Of a DNA stretch of 64,000 nt, positions 8,754 through 17,295 are shown one piece after another. The stretch is from Phytopseudomonas punonensis. GTDB lineage: Bacteria > Pseudomonadota > Gammaproteobacteria > Pseudomonadales > Pseudomonadaceae. The translations under genes and the position numbers were made by a program. The notes beneath the pieces were generated by a model that was not told the DNA's origin, did not search any database, and saw only the letters and a program-made list of their open reading frames with translations. Location of the stretch: the NCBI RefSeq assembly GCF_900142655.1, contig NZ_FRBQ01000001.1, positions 746,115-810,114 of the forward strand, in the 5' to 3' direction. Every line of letters begins with the position of its first letter. Position 1 is the first letter of the stretch.

Positions 8754-10985
8754 TCAGAAGCGGTACTTCGCCGAAGCGGTCAGGCTGCGCGGCGCGCCGT
8801 AGGTCAGACCACCGTATGCCTCGAAGACGTCGAAATACTTCTCGTCGGTCAGATTCTCGGCGTTGAGTTGTGCCGACAGGTTTTCAGTAATGTCGTAGCG
8901 CGCCATCAGGCTGACCAGAGCGTAGGCATCAATGGAGATTTTCTCGGAAATATTTTGAGGGTTATTGGCATAGGTGTAGGTGGAGTCCTGCCAATTCACT
9001 CCGCCACCGATAGTCAGCTTGTTGAACACACCTGGCAGCCGATAGGTGGTGAAGGTGCGCAGCAGCTTGGTCGGATACAGCGTGTTGGCAGCATCGCCAT
9101 TGGCATCTCTGACTTTGAACTGGGTATAACCAACGGTGGCATTCCAGCCTTCGGTAAGCTCACCCGAAACCTCGAGCTCAAACCCCTTACTGGTTACATT
9201 GCTGGCCTCGTAAATGAACTCGGATGTACCCGAAAAAAGGTCGCCAGTGCTAGTGGCAAGGCCATCTTGCTTGATCTGGAAAATCGCGGCAGAGGCATTC
9301 AAACGTCCATCCAGAAACTCAGCCTTCAACCCCGTCTCGTAACTTTCGCCAACGATCGGTTCCAGGGTTTTGCGGTCTGCGCCCCGCGCGGACTGAGGCA
9401 GGAAGATTTCCGTGTAGCTGGCGTAGGCGGACAGGTTGTCGGTCAGGTCATAGACCACACCGGCGTATGGGGTGATCTGGTGCGAAGCTTTTGTGGTGTT
9501 GCGCGCGGTATAGATATCTTCACTGGTTTTTTTGTAACTGCTATCCCTCGTCCCCAGGATGAGTTTCAAATCATCGGACAGGTTGAGACGTGTTGCCAGG
9601 TAGGCACCTTCCTGCTCGATTTCACTGGACCCATAATGGCTTTTTTCATTCCAGTCAGGCTCGGGAACCGAGCTGCCGAAGTCACTGTTGAAATCGTAGT
9701 TTCCGATGAGGAGGTAACCGCGGTAATCGACGTTGAGCTTTTGCTTGCTGTAGCTATAACCGAACGCCAGATCATGGCTGCGCCCCAGCATCTGGAAAGG
9801 CCCATCGACCTGGAGGAAGTAGTCATCCTGCTTGGTCTTGGGTTGGTAGGAGCCCCCGTAGTAGCCAACCGACAACAATCCGGTTGTGCGATCCGGTGAG
9901 CCATAGGGATATAGGAGAGAAGAATCGGCCTCGCGCTCGCCTCGTACATAACCGAGCTTGGCTCGCCAGTCATTGGCGAAGGTGTGCTCCAGGTTGGCGA
10001 AATAGGTGTCGTAACTGGAATCCCATTTGGCCCAGTCGGCCGAGATCGACTTGGAGCGGCTCCAGTTGGTTCGGCCACCATCAGAGTACCAAACCGGCAA
10101 GCCGCCCCACGAGGGTGAGTCAGACTTGTTTTCCTGACGGCTCAAACCAAACCAGAATGTGGTGTCAGGCGTCAGATCAATATCCATGGTGCCGTAAACA
10201 GTCTGGCGCTTGTTGGATTTCATATCGATCCAACTGTTGCCGTCGTTCACCTCGCCAACCAGACGGGCACGCACGGTACCGGCCTCATTGAGCGGCATGG
10301 AAATATCACCCAGCGTACCGTAGGTATCCCAGGAGCCTGCACTGGCCTCGACCGAGCCCGTGAGCTCACGACTGCTCGCACGCTTGCGCACCATGTTCAG
10401 CGAAGCGGATGGATCCCCGGCGCCGGTCATCAGGCCGTTGGCGCCGCGCACTACTTCCACGCGGTCATACATTGCCAGACTGCTGAATATCTCGCCGCTA
10501 CTCCAGGCTTGGTCGTAGATCGTAGGTACGCCATCAATCATCAGCGAATTGAGTTCGAAACCCCGAGCGTTAATCTGGCCACGCTCCGTCTCGTAACGAT
10601 TCATGGAAACACCAACAGCGTTATTGACCACATCGTTGATGGTGCGCAGATCCTGATCTTCCATGCGCTGCCGCGTCACCACGCTGACCGACTGCGGAGT
10701 TTCACGCAGCGACATGTTCAGCGGTGTGGCGGTTCGGGCAGAGCGAGTGGTGTAGGACTGAGTACCTTCGGTCACGGCATCGTCAGCAGGAGTGACGGTA
10801 TCGGTGATCGCCGTAGCATCGAGCTCCAGCGCGCCGCCCTGAGCCGCTTGCTGGGCATAGGTAGCCGGTACAACGAACAGCGCGCCGGCCGCCACCAGGC
10901 GCACGGCAACGGCTAACGAACAAACATTCAGACGCGGTGCCGCTACATCGGCATCGGCCTGCAGAGTGGTTTTGTTATGGGACAT
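8754..10985 (-). CDS. TonB-dependent siderophore receptor (FpvA/FhuE-like)
   Basis: 743 residues. After a signal/extension region ending near AQQ comes the plug domain (about residues 60-220), with the siderophore-receptor signature RETPQSVSVVTRQRMEDQD and DRVEVVRGANGLMTGAGDPS. A 22-strand-type outer-membrane barrel ends in the terminal aromatic YRF. It imports a ferric siderophore using TonB energy. The plug wording resembles the FhuE/FpvA/FoxA group that takes hydroxamate or pyoverdine-type ligands, but the ligand cannot be read from sequence. No full N-terminal signalling domain for an anti-sigma partner is clear, and no ECF sigma pair lies alongside. GGAG precedes the ATG by 6 nt. Iron (Fur) control is expected from the family, but I could not identify a convincing Fur box. 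Confidence 0.9.
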   Translation of the reverse strand: MSHNKTTLQADADVAAPRLNVCSLAVAVRLVAAGALFVVPATYAQQAAQGGALELDATAITDTVTPADDAVTEGTQSYTTRSARTATPLNMSLRETPQSVSVVTRQRMEDQDLRTINDVVNNAVGVSMNRYETERGQINARGFELNSLMIDGVPTIYDQAWSSGEIFSSLAMYDRVEVVRGANGLMTGAGDPSASLNMVRKRASSRELTGSVEASAGSWDTYGTLGDISMPLNEAGTVRARLVGEVNDGNSWIDMKSNKRQTVYGTMDIDLTPDTTFWFGLSRQENKSDSPSWGGLPVWYSDGGRTNWSRSKSISADWAKWDSSYDTYFANLEHTFANDWRAKLGYVRGEREADSSLLYPYGSPDRTTGLLSVGYYGGSYQPKTKQDDYFLQVDGPFQMLGRSHDLAFGYSYSKQKLNVDYRGYLLIGNYDFNSDFGSSVPEPDWNEKSHYGSSEIEQEGAYLATRLNLSDDLKLILGTRDSSYKKTSEDIYTARNTTKASHQITPYAGVVYDLTDNLSAYASYTEIFLPQSARGADRKTLEPIVGESYETGLKAEFLDGRLNASAAIFQIKQDGLATSTGDLFSGTSEFIYEASNVTSKGFELEVSGELTEGWNATVGYTQFKVRDANGDAANTLYPTKLLRTFTTYRLPGVFNKLTIGGGVNWQDSTYTYANNPQNISEKISIDAYALVSLMARYDITENLSAQLNAENLTDEKYFDVFEAYGGLTYGAPRSLTASAKYRF

Positions 10986-11122
10986 GATGGCTCCGACAAC
11001 AGCGTGCCGTGCGTCACCGCTCTACTCCCTGAACAGCTGCGAGTGCCCCCGTAAAAACTCCCCTGGGCACCACACACCCGACAACTCCCTGCCGGAACGA
11101 TCTGGACTCACGCTGGCTATGA

Positions 11123-11145
11123 GCCGATGTCGGGATGACATCGGC
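11123..11145. promoter_or_regulatory. Perfect 9-bp hairpin/palindrome upstream of the siderophore receptor
   Basis: GCCGATGTC at 11123-11131 and GACATCGGC at 11137-11145 form a perfect inverted repeat with a 5-nt spacer, about 140 bp upstream of the receptor start. It has no U-tract in either direction. It could be an operator or a 5'-leader hairpin. The gene-free region 10986-11300 otherwise holds the inverted repeat at 11181-11218 and the cyoB terminator. Confidence 0.35.
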
Positions 11146-11180
11146 AAAATCCGCGCGAGATTATGCAAGTGAGTCTCGAC

Positions 11181-11218
11181 TGTAAATAGCATTCCATCGT
11201 ATTAGAGATGTATTTACA
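11181..11218. promoter_or_regulatory. AT-rich inverted repeat in the siderophore receptor promoter region
   Basis: TGTAAATA at 11181-11188 is repeated in inverse as TATTTACA at 11211-11218, in an unusually AT-rich patch for this genome. This patch is the best candidate for the receptor promoter or operator. It does not match a clean Fur consensus or a PvdS TAAAT/CGT pair. Confidence 0.3.
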
Positions 11219-11243
11219 TTCCTATTCATAGCATCAGTAAGCT

Positions 11244-11283
11244 ACAAACAAAAACACCCCGTGCCCATCGGGCAAGGGGTGTT
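11244..11283 (-). terminator. Strong Rho-independent terminator after cyoB
   Basis: AACACCCC and GGGGTGTT form an 8-bp outer stem around an inner GCCC/GGGC pair (11253-11283). On the minus strand it is followed by TTTTTGTTTG. It closes the cysI-DUF934-cyoB transcription unit. Confidence 0.9.
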
Positions 11284-11300
11284 GGTGACCAGCGCGGAGG

Positions 11301-13256
11301 TCAGGCGCTGCGCGCTGCCTCGATCCGTGCAATCTCCTCCGGCTGTACGTAGTAGTCGGTGTCTTCGTCGTAGCTGCGCACGATGAAGCAGGCGATGCTG
11401 GCGACGAAGGTCACGCCCACCAGCCACCAGATATGCCAGATCAGCGCGAAGCACATCAGGGTCATGAACGCCGAGGCGATCAGGCCGATGCCGGTGTTGC
11501 GCGGCATATGGATCGGGCGGTACTTCGTTGGTGCTGGCTTGCGGCCGTCGCGCTTCTGCTCGTGGAACTCGTCGATGCGGTCGCCGCGCGGGGTGACCGC
11601 GAAGTTGTAGAACGGTGGTGGCGAAGAGGTCGACCATTCCAGGGTGCGCGCATTCCACGGGTCGCCGGTGTGGTCGCTCAGTTCCTTGCGCTTGATGATC
11701 GACACGGCGATCTGGATCAGTGTGCAGAGAATGCCCAGGCCGATCAGCACGGCGCCGACCAAGGCCACATACAGATACGGTTCCCACTCGGGATTGGTGG
11801 TGGTATTCAGGCGCCGGGTCATGCCCATAAAGCCGAGGATGTAGAGCGGCATGAAGGCCAGGTAGAAGCCGACGATCCAGAACCAGAACGAGGCCTTGCC
11901 CCAACCTTCGTGCAGCCTGAAGCCGAACACCTTCGGGAACCAGTAGGCGATGCCCGCCATGTAGCCGAACACCGCGCCGCCGATGATCACGTTATGGAAG
12001 TGGGCGACCAGAAACAGGCTGTTGTGCAGCAGGAAGTCCGCGCCGGGCACCGCCAGCAGCACACCGGTCATGCCGCCGATGGAGAAGGTGATGATGAAGC
12101 CCAGGGTCCACAGCACCGGCGTAGTGAACTCCAGGCGGCCGCGGTACATGGTGAACAGCCAGGTGAAGATCTTCACCCCGGTGGGTACCGCGATGATCAT
12201 GGTCATGATGCCGAAGAAGGCGTTGACGCTCGCCCCCGAGCCCATGGTGAAGAAGTGGTGCAGCCACACCACGAACGACAGCAGGGTGATGGCCACGGTC
12301 GCCCAGACCATCGAGTGATAGCCGAACAGGCGCTTGCGGGCGAAGGTCGCGGTCACTTCGGAGAACACCCCGAAGGCCGGCAATATCAGCAGGTACACCT
12401 CGGGGTGGCCCCAGGCCCACACCAGGTTCACGTACATCATCGGGCTGCCGCCGGCGGTGTTGGTGAACAGGTGGAAATCCAGGTAGCGATCCAGCGTCAG
12501 CATTGCCAGGGCGACGGTGAGGATCGGGAACGCCGCGCAGATGATCACGCTGGTGCAGAGGATGGTCCAGGTGAAGATCGGCATCTGGAACAAGCCCATG
12601 CCCGGTGCGCGCATCTTGAGGATGGTGACCAGGAAGTTGACCCCGGTGAGCAGCGTGCCGAGCCCCGACAGCTGCAGGCTCCAGATGAAGTAATCGACAC
12701 CGACACCCGGGCTGTACTCGATGCCCGACAGCGGCGGATAGGCCACCCAGCCGGTCATGGCGAACTCGCCGACGAACAGCGAAATGTTGGTCAGCAGCAC
12801 ACCGCCGACGAACAGCCAGAAGCTAAGCGAGTTGAGCAGCGGGAAGGCCACATCGCGAGCACCAATCTGCAGCGGCGTGACGATGTTCATCAGCCCGACC
12901 ACCAGCGGCGTGGCGACGAAGAAGATCATGATCACGCCGTGGGCGGTGAAGATCTGGTCATAGTGATGGGGCGGCAGGTAACCCTCGGCCCCGCCGGTGG
13001 CCACGGCCAGCTGGGTGCGCATCATGATGGCGTCGGCGAAACCGCGCAGCAGCATGATCAGGGCGACGATCACGTACATCACGCCGATCTTCTTGTGGTC
13101 GACCGAGGTCAGCCATTCACGCCACAGCCAGCCCCACTTCCTGAAGTAGGTCAGCGCAGCGAACAGGCCCAGGCCGCCGAGCGCCACCATGATCATGGTG
13201 ACGACGAGGATGGGCTCTTGCAGGGGTATGGCGTCGAGAGTCAGTTTTCCGAGCAT
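11301..13256 (-). CDS. cyoB: Cytochrome bo3 ubiquinol oxidase subunit I, encoded alone (orphan)
   Basis: The 651-residue protein from the ATG at 13256 aligns colinearly with E. coli CyoB from memory. It begins [15 protein letters not shown], and key residues fall at the same numbers. These are the quinol-site residues R71, D75, H98 and Q101; D135; heme b ligands H106 and H421; the Cu-B ligands H284, H333 and H334, with the cross-linked Y288; E286; and heme o3 ligand H419. H411 is also conserved. About 15 membrane helices are present. The start at 13256 fits the family; a longer form from 13286 is unlikely. Oddly, cyoA, cyoC, cyoD and cyoE are all absent nearby. The gene follows the sulfite reductase and DUF934 genes on the same strand with a 53-bp gap and ends in a strong terminator. 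It may replace or partner subunits from a distant cyo operon. Confidence 0.92.
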   Translation of the reverse strand: MLGKLTLDAIPLQEPILVVTMIMVALGGLGLFAALTYFRKWGWLWREWLTSVDHKKIGVMYVIVALIMLLRGFADAIMMRTQLAVATGGAEGYLPPHHYDQIFTAHGVIMIFFVATPLVVGLMNIVTPLQIGARDVAFPLLNSLSFWLFVGGVLLTNISLFVGEFAMTGWVAYPPLSGIEYSPGVGVDYFIWSLQLSGLGTLLTGVNFLVTILKMRAPGMGLFQMPIFTWTILCTSVIICAAFPILTVALAMLTLDRYLDFHLFTNTAGGSPMMYVNLVWAWGHPEVYLLILPAFGVFSEVTATFARKRLFGYHSMVWATVAITLLSFVVWLHHFFTMGSGASVNAFFGIMTMIIAVPTGVKIFTWLFTMYRGRLEFTTPVLWTLGFIITFSIGGMTGVLLAVPGADFLLHNSLFLVAHFHNVIIGGAVFGYMAGIAYWFPKVFGFRLHEGWGKASFWFWIVGFYLAFMPLYILGFMGMTRRLNTTTNPEWEPYLYVALVGAVLIGLGILCTLIQIAVSIIKRKELSDHTGDPWNARTLEWSTSSPPPFYNFAVTPRGDRIDEFHEQKRDGRKPAPTKYRPIHMPRNTGIGLIASAFMTLMCFALIWHIWWLVGVTFVASIACFIVRSYDEDTDYYVQPEEIARIEAARSA

Positions 13257-13309
13257 GTGTCGATTCGGCGCCGGCTGGCGGCGCACGGGCTCCTTGGGTC
13301 AGTGGAAAG

Positions 13310-13825
13310 TCAGGATTGGCTGCGGCGGCGGAACAGCGGGCGCGGTTCGATGACCGAGCGGCCGTACTGCACGCTCATGCCGGCGAGTCCCTTGAGGGCG
13401 TCGTGCACGGACTTGTCCTCGCGCACCGCAAAGCTGTCGAAGCCGCACTGGCGCATGTGGCTGAGCTGGTCACGCAGTACATCGCCGACCGCGCGCAGCT
13501 CACCGCGCCAGGCCAGGCGGGTGCGCAGCAGGTAGGCCTGGCTGTAGCCGCGGCCGTCGCGAAAACTCGGGAAGTCGATGGCGATCAGCGGCAGCACGCC
13601 AAGCCAGGACTGCAGATCCATGGGGTCGTCATCCGGGTTGAGCAACAGGCCGTCGCGGCTTACCGCTGCGCCCTGCAGCACGGCCTGGGGCTGGCGTTCC
13701 AGCCAATTGGGCAGCGGCAGAATCAGGCTACCGGCGCCCGCTGCTTCGGCAGCGCCCGGCACGCGCCAGGGATCGTCACTGACGATGCGCGGCTCGCCTT
13801 CGCGCAGGCTGATCAGGTTGTTCAT
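13310..13825 (-). CDS. DUF934 protein associated with sulfite reductase
   Basis: 171 residues (MNNLISLREGEPRIVSDDPW...). The conserved DUF934 features LPLIAIDFPSFRDGRGYSQA and LRDQLSHMRQCGFDSF are visible. DUF934 proteins lie next to sulfite/nitrite reductase genes across proteobacteria and are presumed accessory factors of sulfate assimilation; the biochemical role is unproven. The start overlaps the cysI stop by 4 bases (13822-13825), so translation is coupled. A longer upstream reading frame runs into cysI and is not protein-like. Confidence 0.88.
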   Translation of the reverse strand: MNNLISLREGEPRIVSDDPWRVPGAAEAAGAGSLILPLPNWLERQPQAVLQGAAVSRDGLLLNPDDDPMDLQSWLGVLPLIAIDFPSFRDGRGYSQAYLLRTRLAWRGELRAVGDVLRDQLSHMRQCGFDSFAVREDKSVHDALKGLAGMSVQYGRSVIEPRPLFRRRSQS

Positions 13826-15492
13826 GCCGGCTCCTCCACCTTGCGGTACACCCGCGCCTTGAAGGGCTCGATGCCAACGCGCTGCACGGTGTCGATAAAG
13901 CGTTCGTCGCCCTGGCGCTGCTCGGCAAAGGTCTCGACCAGCCGCTCGATCACATCCGGCACCTCGGCGGCACTGAACGATGGGCCGATCACCTTGCCCA
14001 GCGCACTGGCCTTGCCCTGGGCGCCACCGATGGTCACCTGGTACCACTCGCTGCCGTTCTTATCGACGCCAAGGATGCCGATATTGCCGATGTGGTGATG
14101 GCCGCAGGCATTCATGCAGCCGGAAATGTTCAGGCTGATATCACCCAGGGCGTGCAGCGCTTCGGCGTCCTCGAAGCGTTGCTGGATGGCCTGGGCGATG
14201 GGGATCGACTTGGCGTTGGCCAGGGCGCAGTAGTCACCGCCGGGGCAGGCGATCACGTCGGTGAGCAGACCGATATTGGCGCTGCCCAGGCCAACGCTGA
14301 CTGCCTGCTGCCAGAGTGCGTAAAGGTCGGCCTTGCGCACATCGGGTAGCACTAGGTTCTGCTCGTGGGCCACGCGGATTTCACCGAAACCATAGCGCTC
14401 GGCCAGCTCCGCCACCGCCTCCATCTGCGCCGCGGTCACATCACCCGGCGGCAGGCTGGCGCCAGGCTTGGTCGACAGCACCACGCTGGCGTAGCCCGGC
14501 ACCTTGTGCGGCTGCACGTTGCGCGACACCCAGCGGGAGAAGGCGGCATCGCCGGCCAAGGCGGTGCCGAAATCCAGATCGGCATGGGGCAGCGTGGCAT
14601 AGGCTGGCGGCGCGAAGGCTGCCGCGACGCGCTGGTATTCGGCGTCGGTGAGCTCGGCGGGACCGTCCTTGATGTGCTGCCACTCGGCCTCGACTTCCCT
14701 GGCGAAGGCCTCGATGCCCAGCGCCTTGACCAGGATCTTGATGCGCGCCTTGTACTTGTTGTCACGGCGGCCATGGCGGTTGTACACCCGCAGAATCGCC
14801 TCGACGTAGGACAACAGGTGCTGCCACGGCAGGCCGTCGCGAATCACCTGACTGAGAATCGGTGTGCGCCCCAGGCCGCCACCGACCATCACCCGCGCCA
14901 GCAGCTCGCCGGCGGCGTCGCGGTACAGGTACAGGCCGACGTCGTGCATCGGCACCGCCGCGCGATCCTGCTCGGCAGCGCACAGGGCGATCTTGAACTT
15001 GCGCGGCAGGAACAGGAATTCCGGGTTGACCGTCGACCATTGGCGGAGGATCTCGGCCAGCGGCCGCGGGTCGAGCAACTCGTCGGCAGCCACTCCGGCG
15101 AAGGCTTCGGTGGTGATGTTGCGCACGCAGTTGCCCGAGGTCTGGATGGCGTGCATTTCCACCGCGGCCAGGCGCTCGAGAATGTCCGGCACCTGCTCCA
15201 GCTCGATCCAGTTGAACTGGATGTTCTGCCGGGTGGTGAAGTGGCCGTAATCGCGGTCGTAGTCCCGCGCGATGCTGGCCAGGGTGCGCAACTGGCGCGC
15301 CGACAGGGTGCCGTAGGGAATCGCCACGCGCAGCATGTAGGCGTGCTTCTGCAGGTACAGGCCGTTCTGCAGGCGCAGGGGCAGGAATTCCTCTTCGCTC
15401 AGCTCGCCGCTGAGGCGCCGTTGCACCTGGTCGCGAAACTGCGCGACCCGTTCGCGTACCAGCGCATGGTCGTATTCGTCGTAGTGATACAT
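13822..15492 (-). CDS. cysI: Sulfite reductase hemoprotein (nitrite/sulfite reductase family)
   Basis: 556 residues. It has the duplicated ferredoxin-like and siroheme/[4Fe-4S] domains of the family. Two cysteine pairs that bind the coupled cluster and siroheme are visible: CPGGDYC, and ISGCMNACGHH near the C-terminus. It also has GHFTTRQNIQFNWIELEQ in the first half. It reduces sulfite to sulfide in cysteine synthesis, using electrons from a separate partner; no flavoprotein subunit is adjacent. The downstream DUF934 gene supports assimilatory sulfite reduction rather than nitrite reduction, and the window has separate nirBD. A MocR-type regulator is transcribed divergently from a shared 287-bp intergenic region. 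Confidence 0.88.
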   Translation of the reverse strand: MYHYDEYDHALVRERVAQFRDQVQRRLSGELSEEEFLPLRLQNGLYLQKHAYMLRVAIPYGTLSARQLRTLASIARDYDRDYGHFTTRQNIQFNWIELEQVPDILERLAAVEMHAIQTSGNCVRNITTEAFAGVAADELLDPRPLAEILRQWSTVNPEFLFLPRKFKIALCAAEQDRAAVPMHDVGLYLYRDAAGELLARVMVGGGLGRTPILSQVIRDGLPWQHLLSYVEAILRVYNRHGRRDNKYKARIKILVKALGIEAFAREVEAEWQHIKDGPAELTDAEYQRVAAAFAPPAYATLPHADLDFGTALAGDAAFSRWVSRNVQPHKVPGYASVVLSTKPGASLPPGDVTAAQMEAVAELAERYGFGEIRVAHEQNLVLPDVRKADLYALWQQAVSVGLGSANIGLLTDVIACPGGDYCALANAKSIPIAQAIQQRFEDAEALHALGDISLNISGCMNACGHHHIGNIGILGVDKNGSEWYQVTIGGAQGKASALGKVIGPSFSAAEVPDVIERLVETFAEQRQGDERFIDTVQRVGIEPFKARVYRKVEEPA

Positions 15493-15587
15493 GAGAGGCC
15501 CCTTGCGCCGTGGAGCGCGGCAGACAGGGCCGCCACTATGGGCAAGCGGGAAAAATCAAAACAGCCTCAGATAATTCATAAAAAACC

Positions 15588-15711
15588 ATATCAGATGGAT
15601 TTCTGTAGAGCGTGAAAAACGCTATTGAGCCTATTTCGATTGGCTGCATAGCCTGAAATAACGGGCGCCTTGATCTGATATGCAAAAATCATAAATACCC
15701 GCTTCTGATAT
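15588..15711. promoter_or_regulatory. Repeated TCTGATAT motifs in the cysI / MocR intergenic region
   Basis: ATATCAGA occurs at 15588-15595, and TCTGATAT at 15674-15681 and again at 15704-15711. The last is followed directly by a near copy, TTCTGTAA. The region is AT-rich and lies between the divergent starts at 15492 and 15780. Direct repeats next to a MocR regulator gene are typical of MocR operators, so these are candidate autoregulatory sites and might also affect cysI. Confidence 0.5.
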
Positions 15712-15779
15712 CTTCTGTAACATCCCCGCCCAACCGCACTACCGCTGTACGCCCCAACTTCCTGCGCATCGGGTACGCC

Positions 15780-17189
15780 ATGAAACGCTACGAAAAACTC
15801 GCTGACGAAATCGCCGCCCTGATCCGCTCCGGCCTGTTGGCACCCGGCGAGAAAGTGCCTTCGGTGCGCCACGCCAGTCGCACTTACGGCGTCAGCGCCT
15901 CGACCGTATTCCAGGCCTATTACCTGCTCGAGGATCGCGGGCTGATCCTGGCGCGCGCCCGCTCCGGCTATTTCGTACGCGAGCACGCCAAACGCCCGCT
16001 GCACGAACCGCAACAGCGCAGCGGCGCCGTGCAGGCGACCGAGGTGGACGTCAGTGAACTGGTGTTCTCGGTACTCGGCTCGTTGAAGGACCCGCACACC
16101 GTGCCGTTCGGCTCGGCATTCCCCAGCCCGGAGCTGTTTCCGCTGCCGCGCCTGGCCCGTTCCATGGCGCAGAGCGTGCGCGACATGCCCAGCCACGCGG
16201 TGATCGCCGACATGACCGAGGGCAACCCGGACCTGCGCCGGCAGATCGCCCTGCGCTACATGCTCAGCGGCGTGCGCCTGCCGCTCGAGGAACTGGTGAT
16301 CACCACCGGCGCCATGGAAGCGCTCAACCTGTGCCTGCAGTCGGTGACCGAGTCCGGCGACCTGGTGGCCATCGAGAGCCCGGCCTTCTACGCCACGCTG
16401 CAGGTGCTGGAGCGACTCAAGCTCAAGGCCGTGGAAATTCCCGTGCACCCGCGCGAAGGCATCGACCTGGACAGCCTGGCCGACAGCCTGCAGCGCCTGC
16501 CGATCAAGGCGTGCTGGTTTATGAGCAGCCTGCAGAACCCGCTCGGCGCGAGCATGAGCGACGACAAGAAGGCCGCGCTCTACGAACTGCTGCAGCGCCA
16601 TCAGGTGCCGCTGATCGAAGACGACGTGTACGCCGAGCTGTATTACGGCGCCCAGCCGCCGAAGCCGGTGAAGAGCTTCGACCGCGAAGGCCTGGTGATG
16701 CACTGCGGTTCCTTTTCCAAATGCCTGGCGCCCGGTTATCGGGTCGGCTGGGTGGCCGGCGGGCGCTACGCCCAGCGCATCGCCCGGCTCAAGCTGATGA
16801 CCACCATCTCGCCGTCAGTGCCCGCCCAGGCGGCGCTGGCCGACTACCTGCAGCACGGCGGCTACGACCGCCACCTGCGCAAGCTGCGCCACCAGCTGGA
16901 AAGCCAGCAGGGCTCGATGCTCGCCTCGGCCGCGCGACACTTCCCGGCGGACACACGAGTCACCCGGCCGAGCGGTGGCTATTTTCTCTGGTTCGAATTC
17001 GCCGAGCGGGTCGACGCCCTGCAGCTGTTTCGCCTCGCGCTGGCCCAGGGCATCAGCCTGGCGCCGGGGCCGATCTTCTCGGCCACTCGCGGCTTCGGGC
17101 ATTGCGCGCGGCTCAATCACGGCCACCCGTGGAGCGCCGGGAGCGAACAGGCCATGGCAACCCTGGGACGCATCATCGACTCGTTCTGA
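15780..17189 (+). CDS. MocR-type regulator: GntR DNA-binding domain fused to aminotransferase-like domain
   Basis: 469 residues. A GntR winged helix (about residues 1-70) shows GEKVPSVRHASRTYGVSAST followed by VFQAYYLLEDRGLI. A fold-type I PLP domain follows, with the PLP lysine in CGSFSKCLAPGYRVGW and upstream LQNPLGASMS. MocR proteins use PLP or amino-compound binding to control genes that are often adjacent. Here the divergent neighbour is cysI and the spacer carries repeated candidate sites. The specific ligand is unknown. It is not clearly PdxR, because no pyridoxal synthesis gene is adjacent. Confidence 0.9.
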   Translation: MKRYEKLADEIAALIRSGLLAPGEKVPSVRHASRTYGVSASTVFQAYYLLEDRGLILARARSGYFVREHAKRPLHEPQQRSGAVQATEVDVSELVFSVLGSLKDPHTVPFGSAFPSPELFPLPRLARSMAQSVRDMPSHAVIADMTEGNPDLRRQIALRYMLSGVRLPLEELVITTGAMEALNLCLQSVTESGDLVAIESPAFYATLQVLERLKLKAVEIPVHPREGIDLDSLADSLQRLPIKACWFMSSLQNPLGASMSDDKKAALYELLQRHQVPLIEDDVYAELYYGAQPPKPVKSFDREGLVMHCGSFSKCLAPGYRVGWVAGGRYAQRIARLKLMTTISPSVPAQAALADYLQHGGYDRHLRKLRHQLESQQGSMLASAARHFPADTRVTRPSGGYFLWFEFAERVDALQLFRLALAQGISLAPGPIFSATRGFGHCARLNHGHPWSAGSEQAMATLGRIIDSF

Positions 17190-17295
17190 GCCGGCAGATG
17201 TGCGGCACGCTCAGTCTGTTGTGCGTAGCAGCCAGCCGATAGGCAGCGGCGGGAAAACCTGCGCTAATGGCGGTTTTCATCGCGCAGGATCAGCC

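Noticed and set aside
11161..11240. Fur or PvdS box for the siderophore receptor
   Set aside because: The AT-rich stretch does not fit a 19-bp Fur palindrome, and no TAAAT to CGT pair at the required spacing was found.
11433..13535. A 700-codon open frame antisense to cyoB
   Set aside because: cyoB is supported by every catalytic residue. The antisense product is a charged, repetitive sequence without domains and runs past the gene end.
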